Shown: positions 10,473 through 20,997, counted from the stretch's first letter. The stretch is DNA of 55,379 bases from Thiobacillus sp. (GCA_020057245.1 JAGVGD010000016.1:1-55379), one strand, 5' to 3'. Made by a program: numbers and translations. The notes: generated from the sequence alone by a model not told the origin.

Positions 10473-11912
10473 TCAGCGCAAGTGATCGGGCGCCTCAAGC
10501 GGTGAACGCTGCGTTTGCTCCTCATGTTGCTCAGGCTGATACCAGCCCAGCTTCTCACGCAACTTGACTACATTACCGACGATGATAAGCGTAGGCGCTT
10601 TCAAGCCGGCGGTAGCGGCAAGCCCGGGAAGCGTGGATAGCGTTCCGGTCACAACGCGTTGAGTCGGCAGCGTTCCCTGCTGGATGATCGCGGCTGGCGT
10701 GGTCGAGTCGAGCCCGTGTTTGACCAGCGCCTCACACAGCAATGGCAAGCCTTTCAGCCCCATGTAAATGACAATGGTCTGGTCGTGGCGGGCAATGCCG
10801 TCCCAGTTCATGTTGAACGTGTTGTCCTTGAGATGACCGGTTACAAAGGCGACCGACTGCGCGTAATCGCGATGGGTCAGCGGAATCCCGGCATAGGACG
10901 CAACGCCCGCTGCTGCCGTAATACCCGGAACGACCTGAAAGGGTACGCCGTGTTCGACCAGGGTTTCGATCTCCTCGCCGCCCCGACCAAAGATGAACGG
11001 ATCGCCGCCCTTGAGCCGCAGGGTACGCTTGCCGGCTTTGGCCAGACGTACCAGCAGCATGTTGATTTCCTCTTGCGGCACAGCGTGGTCGTCACGCTCC
11101 TTGCCGACATAGATGCGCTCGGCATCGCGCCGGCACATATCGAGAATAGGCTGCGAAACGAGCCGGTCGTGAACGATGACATCGGCCTGCTGCATCAAGC
11201 GGAGCGCGCGGAAAGTCAACAAATCCGGATTGCCCGGGCCGGCACCGACGAGATAAACCTCGCCCCGGCTGATGTCATGGGTTGCGGCATTCGCGATCAT
11301 CGCCTCGAGTTGCTTTTCTGCCTCGGCTTCGCGCCCGGAGAAAACCATTTCCGCTACCGGCGACAGGAACACCTTCTCCCAGAATGCGCGCCGCTGCTCC
11401 GGCTTGACTGTGCTGCGCACACGTTCCTTGAAGCGCGAAGCGAGCGCGCCCAGACGGCCATAGGCGGCCGGAATCATGGTTTCCAGACGTGCGCGCAGCA
11501 TGCGCGCCAGTACCGGTGCCTCACCGCCACTGGATACCGCAACCATGATGGGCGAGCGATCGATGATTGATGGCAGGATGTAACTGCACAGTGCGGGTTT
11601 GTCAGCGACGTTGACCGGCAGATGACGCGCCCGCGCCGCATCGGAGATGAGCGTGGCAAGCGCCATATCGTCTTCGACCACAATAACGGCATCCTTGCCG
11701 TCGAGCAGCGACACCGAGAAGCTGTCAGCGACCCGGCTCACCCGGTCGGCGTTAGGCAAGCGCTCCCAGGCCTCATGCAACGCCGGTGCCGCAATATCCA
11801 CACGCGCACCTGCACGTAGCAGCAGTTCAGCTTTGCGCGCAGCCGTTTCAGAGCCGCCGACGACCAGACAATGGCGGTCACGCAAGTCAAGAAAAATAGG
11901 CAGATAGTTCAT
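10473..11912 (-). CDS. cysG: Siroheme synthase
   Basis: N-terminal 'MNYLPIFLDLRDRHCLVVGGSETAARKAELLLRAGA' dehydrogenase/chelatase plus uroporphyrinogen-III methylase 'VYLVGAGPGNPDLLTFRALRLMQQADVIVHDRLVS'. Confidence 0.97.
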   Translation of the reverse strand: MNYLPIFLDLRDRHCLVVGGSETAARKAELLLRAGARVDIAAPALHEAWERLPNADRVSRVADSFSVSLLDGKDAVIVVEDDMALATLISDAARARHLPVNVADKPALCSYILPSIIDRSPIMVAVSSGGEAPVLARMLRARLETMIPAAYGRLGALASRFKERVRSTVKPEQRRAFWEKVFLSPVAEMVFSGREAEAEKQLEAMIANAATHDISRGEVYLVGAGPGNPDLLTFRALRLMQQADVIVHDRLVSQPILDMCRRDAERIYVGKERDDHAVPQEEINMLLVRLAKAGKRTLRLKGGDPFIFGRGGEEIETLVEHGVPFQVVPGITAAAGVASYAGIPLTHRDYAQSVAFVTGHLKDNTFNMNWDGIARHDQTIVIYMGLKGLPLLCEALVKHGLDSTTPAAIIQQGTLPTQRVVTGTLSTLPGLAATAGLKAPTLIIVGNVVKLREKLGWYQPEQHEEQTQRSPLEAPDHLR

Positions 11913-11915
11913 GAA

Positions 11916-12242
11916 TTACTCGACAGTCGGGGTTTCGGATGCATCTTCAGCAGAATAAGGTGGAATGAAAATGAAGCGCAGGTCGCCCGGGTTCATTTCG
12001 ACGAAGTCGAGCGTGACGCCCTGCAAATAAGGCGTGCTGGATGCAGCAATCAATACCTCAATGCCATTGACGACAAGATGTTCGTCTGCCTCGCGCTCGG
12101 TATCGAACCCCATGCCATAGTTCACGCCACCATCATCTTCCTGGTAAGCCGCAACCCTCAAAATCAAATCGAATACATCGGGATTGTTGTTGGCAACGCG
12201 AATCTGCGCAGCTGCGCTGTCGGTAATTTTAATCATGGGCAA
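11916..12242 (-). CDS. dsrR: A-type iron-sulfur-like protein DsrR
   Basis: HesB/IscA-like fold sequence lacking the usual Cys set; located downstream of dsrN as in other rdsr loci. Confidence 0.8.
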   Translation of the reverse strand: MPMIKITDSAAAQIRVANNNPDVFDLILRVAAYQEDDGGVNYGMGFDTEREADEHLVVNGIEVLIAASSTPYLQGVTLDFVEMNPGDLRFIFIPPYSAEDASETPTVE

Positions 12243-12251
12243 ACCTCGAAA

Positions 12252-13670
12252 TTAAGTGGCCGCAAGCGCTTTGCGCGCGCGGACCTGTTTTAGAAAGGGG
12301 GAGATCCAACCCCGTGCGCCGGAGCCACGACGATGCACATAGCCGGCAAGCAGGTTATGCCGCTGATATCCATCGTGCCACCCGTCGATGCCGTGACCAC
12401 GCTTCACTTCATAGGCATATGTGGAGTCAGCAGGCAGGTTTTCCAAGCTCGAATAGTGAAATTCATGCGCCGGTATCGTATCGGTCTCCAGCCAGCGGTC
12501 CTTACCCGTGGGTTGCAGCACGGCATACCCTCGCCCGACCGGGCGTTCGTGCATCACGGTGTCACCCGGCACCGAACCTACCATCTGTCGTGTCAGCCCC
12601 TGCCAACGCAAACTTCTAGACAGGTACATGAGCCCGCCACATTCGGCGTAAGTAGGCAAGCCTGCTTCGATGGCGTGGCGAATCTGGCTGCGTAGTGAAG
12701 CATTGGCTTCAAGCTCGGTCATGAACACTTCTGGAAATCCGCCTCCGATGATCAGTCCATCCAGCTCGGGCAGGTCTGGCGTACTCAGCGTATCGATCTC
12801 GATCAAGTCCACATTCGTTGAACGCAGTGTGTCGAGATCTTCGTTGTAATAGAAACCAAAGGCCTGATCGTGCGCGATCCCGATCCGCAAGCGCTCAGAG
12901 TTCGCCGGCCTCTCATCCACGAGTTGGATCTCGCTGGCAGCTGCCCCATCTGCAATCGCAAGAAAGCGCGTCAGGTCAACCTGTGCGGCCACACGCTCAC
13001 CCACATGCTGGATGCGCACACGCGCAGCGTCCTGCTCATTGGCGGGGACCAGACCAAGATGTCTTTCTGCAATCTGCATGCTGACATCGTGCTGCACCGC
13101 ACCAATGACTTCTACATCCGTGTAATGCTCAATCACCGCGCGCAATTTGGATTCGTGACGGCTGCCGCCCAGATTGTTGAGTATCACGCCGGCGATCCGG
13201 ATATCCGGATCGAATGCCTGATAACCCAGGATCAAGGGCGCGACACCGCGGGTCATGCCGCGCGCATCGATCACCAATACCACCGGCGCCCCCAGCAGCT
13301 TGGCTAGCGCGGCATTACTGTTGCTCCCGTCGAGATCAAGGCCGTCATACAGCCCCTTGTTGCCCTCGATCAAGCTGATTCGGGCAGTCGAGGCAGCGCG
13401 TGCGAACTGTTGCTCGATTTCGTCGCGCCCCATCATATGGAAATCGAGGTTGTAGCAGGGACGTTGTGCGGCCATGCTCAACCAGAGCGGGTCAATGTAG
13501 TCAGGGCCCTTCTTGAAAGGCTGCACGCCATGGCCCCGCGCATGAAGCGCGGCGCATAGGCCGAGGCTAAGCGTGGTCTTGCCGGAAGACTTATGCGCCG
13601 CAGAAATAAAGACGCGGGGCAAATTTGCCCCGCGTCCTGATTCTGCTATGTCCGTGCTGTGCTGGCTCAT
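12252..13670 (-). CDS. dsrN: DsrN, cobyrinic acid a,c-diamide synthase-like (siroheme amidase)
   Basis: 'RVFISAAHKSSGKTTLSLGLCAALHARG' P-loop and class I GATase 'LPTYAECGGLMYLSRSL'; in dsr operon. Confidence 0.92.
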   Translation of the reverse strand: MSQHSTDIAESGRGANLPRVFISAAHKSSGKTTLSLGLCAALHARGHGVQPFKKGPDYIDPLWLSMAAQRPCYNLDFHMMGRDEIEQQFARAASTARISLIEGNKGLYDGLDLDGSNSNAALAKLLGAPVVLVIDARGMTRGVAPLILGYQAFDPDIRIAGVILNNLGGSRHESKLRAVIEHYTDVEVIGAVQHDVSMQIAERHLGLVPANEQDAARVRIQHVGERVAAQVDLTRFLAIADGAAASEIQLVDERPANSERLRIGIAHDQAFGFYYNEDLDTLRSTNVDLIEIDTLSTPDLPELDGLIIGGGFPEVFMTELEANASLRSQIRHAIEAGLPTYAECGGLMYLSRSLRWQGLTRQMVGSVPGDTVMHERPVGRGYAVLQPTGKDRWLETDTIPAHEFHYSSLENLPADSTYAYEVKRGHGIDGWHDGYQRHNLLAGYVHRRGSGARGWISPFLKQVRARKALAAT

Positions 13671-13713
13671 GCTGTCCTTTCGCCAACCGGGCTTAACCCG
13701 GCCGGCTTAGGTA

Positions 13714-14916
13714 TCAGTGTTCCAGTTTGGCAACCGTTGCGTCGTCCAGCGTGGCCGGCAGCAAGCGCAAAACCTTTACGCCAAAGGTTGTTGCCAACAG
13801 GGCAATCGCCACGCCCCCCAGGCCGAGGAAGAACTCGGGCACGCTGGGTGCATAGCTGTGAACCTGGCCGTCCGCGAAGCTGCTCTTTTCGATCAAGCCG
13901 GGGAACATGTCCAGAGGGAAAGCCTGCGCGCCAATGATCGTGACGTACATCTGCGCCATGCCGCCCAGAATGATCAATGCACATGCAACCATGATCCAGG
14001 TACGCTGTTTGCCCAGAGCCGTAAGCAATATCAATAGCGGGAGCACACAACCAATAATGATTTGCCCAACCCAGAACAGCGTGGTAATGATGCCGCCATC
14101 ACGCAGGATGAATGCCTCGACACCCTCCATTTTGGCGAAGTACAAACTGGTCAGATGGTAAACCACAGTGAAATACAGCACAGCCGCAACGAATACCGCA
14201 AGCAGCCCCTTCAGGCGAAGCATGACTGCGTCGCCCAGCGCGCGGCCCGTCCAGGCGTAAGCCGCAGCCAGCACCATCAGGTAGACAGCAAGGCCGTAGG
14301 CAAACGACATGATGATGAACATCGGCGCAAGCATGGAAGTGCCATAAAGTTCGCGCGCAATCAGGAAGCCAAACAGCGATCCCGTACCGGTAGTCAAAAT
14401 CAGGCGCCAAATGAAAGCTGCCGTACCGGCTGCTTTCGAGTAAGGGGCAACCGAACGATCAAGCATCGTCCACAGATAGATGCCGACCAAGCCAAAGAAA
14501 CCGGAATAGAGGAACACGTTCCAGGTGAACATCGACTTGAAATTGAAGTGCGTCATCGCCACGATCAAACGATCTGAACGACCCAGATCCAGCACGAGAA
14601 CCAGCAAACCGCCCAGCATCAGGGCCAGTGCAAGTACAGCCGACAGCGGGGCTAGCGGTTTGTACATTTTCTGGTTGAACACCGAAGCAATGGAGGCGAC
14701 GTTAAGCGCACCCGATGCTGCCACGATCAGGAACACTGCAAACACGTGAGGCAGGCCCCATACAATCTGGTTGTCCATGCCCGTTACGACGTGGCCGTGG
14801 TGGTGCATGTAATTCCAGGCCAATGCGCCAAACAGAACGAAAAGACCCAGTCCTCCGAACAGCAGCCAATATTTCAGGCTGCTGCCTTCTACTTCGCGGA
14901 AAGTGATGCTTGCCAT
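13714..14916 (-). CDS. dsrP: DsrP, NrfD/PsrC-type integral membrane subunit
   Basis: Multi-TM NrfD-like protein adjacent to dsrO. Confidence 0.93.
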   Translation of the reverse strand: MASITFREVEGSSLKYWLLFGGLGLFVLFGALAWNYMHHHGHVVTGMDNQIVWGLPHVFAVFLIVAASGALNVASIASVFNQKMYKPLAPLSAVLALALMLGGLLVLVLDLGRSDRLIVAMTHFNFKSMFTWNVFLYSGFFGLVGIYLWTMLDRSVAPYSKAAGTAAFIWRLILTTGTGSLFGFLIARELYGTSMLAPMFIIMSFAYGLAVYLMVLAAAYAWTGRALGDAVMLRLKGLLAVFVAAVLYFTVVYHLTSLYFAKMEGVEAFILRDGGIITTLFWVGQIIIGCVLPLLILLTALGKQRTWIMVACALIILGGMAQMYVTIIGAQAFPLDMFPGLIEKSSFADGQVHSYAPSVPEFFLGLGGVAIALLATTFGVKVLRLLPATLDDATVAKLEH

Positions 14917-14922
14917 GTCGAT

Positions 14923-15696
14923 TTAGATTCCGTGATAGCGAACGCCGAGATTCAGATTCAAGTCGGCACGAACCTGCTTGGTAGGCAGTTCACGCAAACG
15001 CTTCGAAATCTCGCTTTCGGGGTCATTCATGTCGCCGAACAACAGTGCATTGTGGCCAGAAGCCGTGCAGGCTTCCACACATGCTGTCGTGCCGTCGCCG
15101 CGGTCGATTTTTTGCACGCAGAGAGTGCATGACTCTACGCAGCCCATGCCACGCGGCACATCCGCTTTCTGGGTATCGTTCAAGGGTTCGTGAACCAGCG
15201 AACGGGCCTTGTAAGGACAAGCCATCATGCAATAGCGGCAGCCAATACAAGTGTGTCGATTGACCAGAACGATACCGTCAGCACGCTTGAACGAGGCCCC
15301 GGTCGGACACACATCGACGCAAGGCGCATCGGCACAGTGCTGGCACATCATCGGCAGATTGGTTTCGAACTGCGTCAAAGGATCCTGCAGTTCGAGCTTG
15401 CGGATCCACTGAGGCGCCTGGTTCTTATGCTGGCTTTCAGCAACAGGCGTCCAGCCATTCTCTGTGCTGCACGCAGAAACACAATCGTTGCAGCCCGTTC
15501 CACACTTGGTCGCGTCGACCAGCATGCCCCAGCGTACTGCGCTACTGGCTGCCTGTTCTTCGGGACGCCCATGCGCGACTTCCATCAGCATGATGCCAGG
15601 CGCCAGACTCAGCCCTGCAGCCGATGCAGCCAACCCGACAAACCGACGCCGCTCCGGAGAGCTGGGCGTGTTCTCTATGGATTTATCTTCGCTCAT
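14923..15696 (-). CDS. dsrO: DsrO, periplasmic 4Fe-4S ferredoxin-type protein with Tat signal
   Basis: Tat-like RRRFVGLAASAAGLSLAPG; multiple CxxCxxCxxxC clusters (CQHCADAPCVDVCP, CIGCRYCMMACP). Confidence 0.94.
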   Translation of the reverse strand: MSEDKSIENTPSSPERRRFVGLAASAAGLSLAPGIMLMEVAHGRPEEQAASSAVRWGMLVDATKCGTGCNDCVSACSTENGWTPVAESQHKNQAPQWIRKLELQDPLTQFETNLPMMCQHCADAPCVDVCPTGASFKRADGIVLVNRHTCIGCRYCMMACPYKARSLVHEPLNDTQKADVPRGMGCVESCTLCVQKIDRGDGTTACVEACTASGHNALLFGDMNDPESEISKRLRELPTKQVRADLNLNLGVRYHGI

Positions 15697-16196
15697 TGGG
15701 CAATTCCAGCCATATCTTCAGCACTGACTTTATCGTTTGTCTGGGTCGCCATCTTGTGTGCGTAATGGGCGGACTCAGCATTCATTGGATGCATCGCCAT
15801 CGAAGCCTGCGGCTTGGTGGAATGGCATTCAAAGCAATCGATCTTCACAGCCGCATAACTATGGCAACTGACGCAAAAGTCATCCTTGCCCTTGGCTACG
15901 CTACCTGTCGTTTCGCTTGCGTGACAGTTGATACATTCCTTGAGGCTGTGCTTCTTGGTGCGAACACCTTCGATGACCGTTTTATCACGGTGATGATCCA
16001 GAACGTCCATGTGGTTACGCCGCATGTATTCTGTATCCTCCACACATTGCTCACCCTTGACCGCCTTGGTGATCACGGGCTTGGCGGCAACGCCGGTCTT
16101 GGGTGCAGAAGTGGACTCCGCCCCCGCCCATGCAAGCGCGGCCGTTGTAAGAACGACTGCACCCAAGGCCAGCAAACGTTTCATCTTGCCTGCCAC
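15693..16196 (-). CDS. dsrJ: DsrJ, triheme cytochrome c
   Basis: Three CXXCH motifs (CINCH, CVSCH, CFECH), signal peptide, overlap with dsrO. Confidence 0.94.
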   Translation of the reverse strand: MAGKMKRLLALGAVVLTTAALAWAGAESTSAPKTGVAAKPVITKAVKGEQCVEDTEYMRRNHMDVLDHHRDKTVIEGVRTKKHSLKECINCHASETTGSVAKGKDDFCVSCHSYAAVKIDCFECHSTKPQASMAMHPMNAESAHYAHKMATQTNDKVSAEDMAGIAQ

Positions 16197-16198
16197 GC

Positions 16199-18166
16199 TC
16201 AGTCACCCATACCCATCACGATGTAACCGGTCGGACACACGTCAGCGCAGATGTGACAGCCAATGCACTTGCCGTAGTCGGTGTCGACATAACGACCCAC
16301 GGTGGGGTTGTCCTTTTTCTTGACCTTGAACACGGCGGTTTGCGGGCAGTAAACAATGCAGTTGTCGCATTCAAAGCACTGACCGCAGGACATGCAGCGT
16401 TTGGCTTCATCGATGGTGTCCTTATCCGACAGCGCATGCAACCGCTCTTCGAAGTTACCCAGTGCGCCTTCCTTGTCCAGCACGGTGACGTCACGAATAT
16501 GACGTGAAACTGCCGGGAAATGGCCCAGGAAAAGTTCGTTATGCGGAATGATGTGGCGAGCCGAACGGTCTTCGAAGTTATGCAACAGATCCTTGCGCTC
16601 GGAGGTGCCCCATTCCTGCGTATGGATTTCGCTGTACTCGTGACCGGTTTCCAGCCATTTACGGATCTGGTCGAAGTGATGGACATCCACTTTCGGACGC
16701 TTGTCGAGCTCTTTTTTGCCGGAGAGGAATGCGTCGATCCCGTCAACCGCAATTGAAGCGTGACCAATAGCCGTGGTCAGCAGGTGCGGACGAATCACGT
16801 CGCCGCCGACAAAAACTTTCTCGCTGCCGGGGAAGCGGTAGTTCTTGTCAGCCTTGATCAGGCCGTTGTTGTTGTTGAACTGCTCGATGCCGGTGAAATC
16901 CACACCCTGTCCAATAGCTGACACGATCAGGTCAGCAGGCAGGTCACGTTCGGTGCCTTCAACCAGCTTGGTTTCCTTGCCTTCCATCACGAAGTCAGAA
17001 ACGCGCAGGGCGGTGGCACGGCCCTTTTCGTCGAGCACGACAGCGATGGGCGTTACGCCACCGAGGATCTCGATGCCTTCTTGCAATGCGTGTTCGATTT
17101 CGTGCTTGCTGGCGTTCATCTTGTCGATGGTAGCGCGCGAAACCAGCACGACTTCAGCGCCGTCACGAACGGAAATCGATGCAACATCGTGAGCCATGTG
17201 GCCAGAAATCACATTTTCAGCACTTGGGCGCTCGTCATTCGTACCCGCTTTGGTCACGTTACCCAGACGACGTGCGACGGTCACAACGTCAATTGAAGTA
17301 TCACCGCCGCCGATCACGACGACGCGGTTGCCGACGTGCTGCAGACGACCTTCGTTAAAGGCGCGCAGGAATGCCACTGCGGTTACGCAGTTCGGTGCTT
17401 CAGCACCGGGCACCGGCAACGGACGGCCAGCCTGTGCGCCCATCGCCAAGAAGATGGCATCAAATTCCTTGTCGATGGCGTCATAGCTGACATCAGTTCC
17501 AACTCGGGTCTTGAGACGCGTTTCGACGCCCATTTCGATGATGCGGCCGATTTCCGAATCAAGCATTTCGCGCGGCGTACGGAAGCCGGGAATGCCATAA
17601 CGCATCATGCCGCCAAGCTCCTCGTGCTCGTCAAAAATGGTCACGCCGTGACCTTTAAGGCGCAGCTGGTATGCCGCAGCCAGGCCGGCCGGGCCAGCGC
17701 CGATGATCGCAACCTTCTTGCCGGTCGAGGCCGCAGCCGGCGTGAATTTCATGTTGTTTTCGATGCCCCAGTCGCCAACAAAATGCTCGACCGAGTTGAT
17801 GCCCACGTGGTCTTCTACCATGTTGCGGTTACAGCCAGACTCACACGGCGCCGGACACACACGACCCATCACAGCGGGAAAGGGGTTGGCCGAAGTAATG
17901 CGCTCGAAAGCATACTGCTGCCAGGTCACGCCTGCCGGCGGCTTCTCGATACCGCGCGCGATATTCAGGTAGCCGCGAATGTCTTCACCTGCCGGGCAAG
18001 AGCCTTGGCAAGGCGGTGTGGACAGCATGTATTCCGGGCACTTGTGCGTCCAGCTGGCCTGGAAAATCTTGTCCTGAGCCGAGCGAATATTCGCCTCGGT
18101 CTCGCCATCCTTATAACGACGCCATGAAACGCCTTCGGTTTTTGCTTTATTCGTCGTGACAGCCAT
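16199..18166 (-). CDS. dsrL: DsrL, FAD/NAD(P) iron-sulfur oxidoreductase
   Basis: GltD-like 'KKVAIIGAGPAGLAAAYQLRLKGH', 'RVVVIGGGDTSIDVV', C-terminal ferredoxin clusters. Confidence 0.95.
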   Translation of the reverse strand: MAVTTNKAKTEGVSWRRYKDGETEANIRSAQDKIFQASWTHKCPEYMLSTPPCQGSCPAGEDIRGYLNIARGIEKPPAGVTWQQYAFERITSANPFPAVMGRVCPAPCESGCNRNMVEDHVGINSVEHFVGDWGIENNMKFTPAAASTGKKVAIIGAGPAGLAAAYQLRLKGHGVTIFDEHEELGGMMRYGIPGFRTPREMLDSEIGRIIEMGVETRLKTRVGTDVSYDAIDKEFDAIFLAMGAQAGRPLPVPGAEAPNCVTAVAFLRAFNEGRLQHVGNRVVVIGGGDTSIDVVTVARRLGNVTKAGTNDERPSAENVISGHMAHDVASISVRDGAEVVLVSRATIDKMNASKHEIEHALQEGIEILGGVTPIAVVLDEKGRATALRVSDFVMEGKETKLVEGTERDLPADLIVSAIGQGVDFTGIEQFNNNNGLIKADKNYRFPGSEKVFVGGDVIRPHLLTTAIGHASIAVDGIDAFLSGKKELDKRPKVDVHHFDQIRKWLETGHEYSEIHTQEWGTSERKDLLHNFEDRSARHIIPHNELFLGHFPAVSRHIRDVTVLDKEGALGNFEERLHALSDKDTIDEAKRCMSCGQCFECDNCIVYCPQTAVFKVKKKDNPTVGRYVDTDYGKCIGCHICADVCPTGYIVMGMGD

Positions 18167-18230
18167 GCTGGTTCTCCTAACGCCTACGTAACTTAAAGAT
18201 AAATAAATCGCAATCAGCTTGCAGCTGAAA

Positions 18231-19754
18231 TCAGTCGAGCTTAATTGCTTTGCTGACCAATTGATGCACCCCGCCCACCATGCTCATGTCGAAGCCATAT
18301 TTGGGCAATACCTTGGTGAACTGCGCTTTACAGATAGCGCAGATCGTGGCCATAAAGTTGACCTGATGTTCCTTGACTACGTTATTTAGGGCAGTAACGC
18401 GTGGTAACGCACCCTTAACCCTGACTTCCATCAAATCATCGGTTAGCAACCCACCTCCACCGCCACAACAGAAGGTGGACTCGTATATGGTGTCGTCCGC
18501 CATGTTATGGAAGTTATTTACCACTGACTTGATCAGTTCACGCGGGATGGTGAATTGGCCACCCGGCTCGGTACCCATGCGTGACGCACGCGCCACATTG
18601 CACGAATCGTGATAAGTCACGATCAGATCGTCGTTAAGCGACGGATCAACCTTGATCTTGCCCGACTTGATCAGGTCATTGGTCAATTCGCAAATATGTT
18701 GCGGCTGCGGATAATTCGGGTCCAATTGCTTCTGCAGTTCAATCGAGAACGGATCATCTGCACCGTAACCAATACCCGTCAGAGTATTCCAGAAGCTGTA
18801 TGCGACACGCCACGCATGGCCACATTCGCCCACGACAATACGTTTGACGCCCAACTCGAGTGCTGCATCGCGAATTCGCATCGCAACTTTGCGCATGGTT
18901 TCGTAATTGCCGTTGAACAAGCCAAAATTGCCGGCCTCGGACGCATGCGTTGAAAGTGTCCAGCTGGTGCCGGCCGCATGAAACACTTTGGCATAGCCAA
19001 TCAGGGACTCAACATGCGGCTCGGAGAAGAAGTCGGCCGAAGGGGTGACCAGCAGCACTTCGGCACCCTTGACATCAATCGGCATTTTTACGGCCACGCC
19101 GGTATCTGCTTCGATATCCTCTTCCAGGCCTTCGAGCGTATCCAGCAACGCCGGACCGGGCAGGCCCAGGTTGTTACCGATTTTCTGCACTTTGCCCAGA
19201 ATTTCGTTGGAGTATTTCTGCCCCATGCCGATGTGGTTCAGAATCTCACGGCCAGCCATGGTGATCTCGGCGGTATCGATGCCATATGGGCAGAACACGG
19301 AACAGCGACGGCATTCCGAACACTGGTGGTAATAGTTATACCAATCGTCGAGCACGTCCTTGGTCAAGTCTTTTGCACCGACCAGCTTCGGGAAGAGCTT
19401 TCCTGCGGTAGTGAAATACCGACGGTAGACCTGGCGCATCAAATCCTGACGCGCAACCGGCATGTTTTTGGGATCCGAAGTACCCAAATAGTAATGACAT
19501 TTGTCAGTACAAGCCCCGCAATGAACGCAGGCATCCAGGAACACTTTCAGTGAACGATACTTGCCCAGCAAGTCGCCCATTTTTTCGAGCGCACTTTCCT
19601 TCCAGTTATCCGCCAGTTCGTGCGGATAACCCATGAAATCCTGGACTGCCTGAGGTGCGATGAATGTCTTGGCGTGAGCCATGACACCTTCCCGCAGCTT
19701 GGGAACCTCGATGTAATCCTTGATCTCGGGAATATCAAATTCAGCAGCAGCCAC
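18231..19754 (-). CDS. dsrK: DsrK, HdrD-like 4Fe-4S protein
   Basis: CVHCGACTDKCHYY, CSECRRCSVFCPYG, CCG-type domain 'ESTFCCGGGGGLL'. Confidence 0.95.
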   Translation of the reverse strand: MAAAEFDIPEIKDYIEVPKLREGVMAHAKTFIAPQAVQDFMGYPHELADNWKESALEKMGDLLGKYRSLKVFLDACVHCGACTDKCHYYLGTSDPKNMPVARQDLMRQVYRRYFTTAGKLFPKLVGAKDLTKDVLDDWYNYYHQCSECRRCSVFCPYGIDTAEITMAGREILNHIGMGQKYSNEILGKVQKIGNNLGLPGPALLDTLEGLEEDIEADTGVAVKMPIDVKGAEVLLVTPSADFFSEPHVESLIGYAKVFHAAGTSWTLSTHASEAGNFGLFNGNYETMRKVAMRIRDAALELGVKRIVVGECGHAWRVAYSFWNTLTGIGYGADDPFSIELQKQLDPNYPQPQHICELTNDLIKSGKIKVDPSLNDDLIVTYHDSCNVARASRMGTEPGGQFTIPRELIKSVVNNFHNMADDTIYESTFCCGGGGGLLTDDLMEVRVKGALPRVTALNNVVKEHQVNFMATICAICKAQFTKVLPKYGFDMSMVGGVHQLVSKAIKLD

Positions 19755-19804
19755 TTGCGAGTCCTCTGTCCGTACTTATGTGTTCGCCAAACGATGTCGG
19801 CGAA

Positions 19805-20557
19805 TCAGTTTTTCTGATCAAGCTTGGCCGCCCAAGCTGCCACATGACGATGCTCACGTGGGTTGTCGGCCTGATTGCGGGTGGGGCTGAAAAATACGCC
19901 AGGCGCATGCAACAGTTTGCTGATCGGGAAAATAAGCATCAGCAACGCCACCAAAGCAAGATGCACCAGCAATATCGGATCCTGCGGCACGGGTTGCACA
20001 TCGAAGTTCATCAAGCCGATAAAGAAAGTCTTGAGTGCAACAATGTCGGTGTGCGCCACAAAGGTCATCATGATTCCGGACAATCCAATCACGATCAACA
20101 GCACAAGCATGAGGTAATCGGATGGGGTGGAAATGTAGCGAACACGATCCACCAGGAAACGGCGAGCCAACAATCCAGCGAGGCCAATGACCATCATAAA
20201 GCTGGCATATTTGCCGAACGGCTGAATGATATTGACCCAGAACCAGACCGGCTCGGTGAAGTAACGCAGATGACGCAACAACACCAACAGCAATCCGAAA
20301 TGGAACATCCAGCCAAACACCCAGATCCATTTGTTGGACTTAAACAGGGATTCGAACAAAACGACTTCTTTCGCCATCCTATAGACCACGCCCGTTTGCG
20401 TGGTCGGCGCAGGCGTGGTCGGGATTTTCAGCGGCGCAGGCGTGCGGCTGTAGTCAAAAATTTTGTACGCCAAGCCCGCTACCAGCAACAGCGTTGCGAT
20501 GTAGAACAAACCGGCATAAATAATCGTCACAGTAGACAAACCCACTCCCCTAACCAC
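19805..20557 (-). CDS. dsrM: DsrM, heme b membrane subunit (NarI-like)
   Basis: Multi-TM with conserved His; between dsrC and dsrK. Confidence 0.93.
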   Translation of the reverse strand: MVRGVGLSTVTIIYAGLFYIATLLLVAGLAYKIFDYSRTPAPLKIPTTPAPTTQTGVVYRMAKEVVLFESLFKSNKWIWVFGWMFHFGLLLVLLRHLRYFTEPVWFWVNIIQPFGKYASFMMVIGLAGLLARRFLVDRVRYISTPSDYLMLVLLIVIGLSGIMMTFVAHTDIVALKTFFIGLMNFDVQPVPQDPILLVHLALVALLMLIFPISKLLHAPGVFFSPTRNQADNPREHRHVAAWAAKLDQKN

Positions 20558-20661
20558 GTATCTGTTTGCGAATCAAACGCCTACGCATTCAATTTGGAAA
20601 CACATCACCAGAATCAAAGTCGCCCCGGAATAAATCCGGGGCGACCCGAATAGACTAAAGC

Positions 20662-20997
20662 TTAGATACAGCCGGTCGGCTTGGGCAAGCCGGCGATCTT
20701 ACAAGCCTGTTTAGCCGGACCGTAGGGGAACAGCTCATACAAGTACTTGTTGTTGCCTTTATCGGGACCGAGCTTCTTGCCGATGGCCTTGGTCAGAACG
20801 CGAACAGCCGGGGCGATCTGATATTCTGCGTAATATTCGCGCAGGAAATTAACCACTTCCCAGTGACCTTCGGTCAAATCAACTTTTTCTTCGACAGCCA
20901 TGTATTTGGCAATATCTTCATTCCACTGCGACAAGTCGATCAGATAGCCTTCTTCGTCAACTTCGTAGTCCTTACCGGCGATGTTCACCATGGGCAT
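20662..20997 (-). CDS. dsrC: DsrC with both conserved C-terminal cysteines
   Basis: C-terminus 'KQACKIAGLPKPTGCI': two Cys 11 residues apart, penultimate Cys present. Confidence 0.97.
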   Translation of the reverse strand: MPMVNIAGKDYEVDEEGYLIDLSQWNEDIAKYMAVEEKVDLTEGHWEVVNFLREYYAEYQIAPAVRVLTKAIGKKLGPDKGNNKYLYELFPYGPAKQACKIAGLPKPTGCI

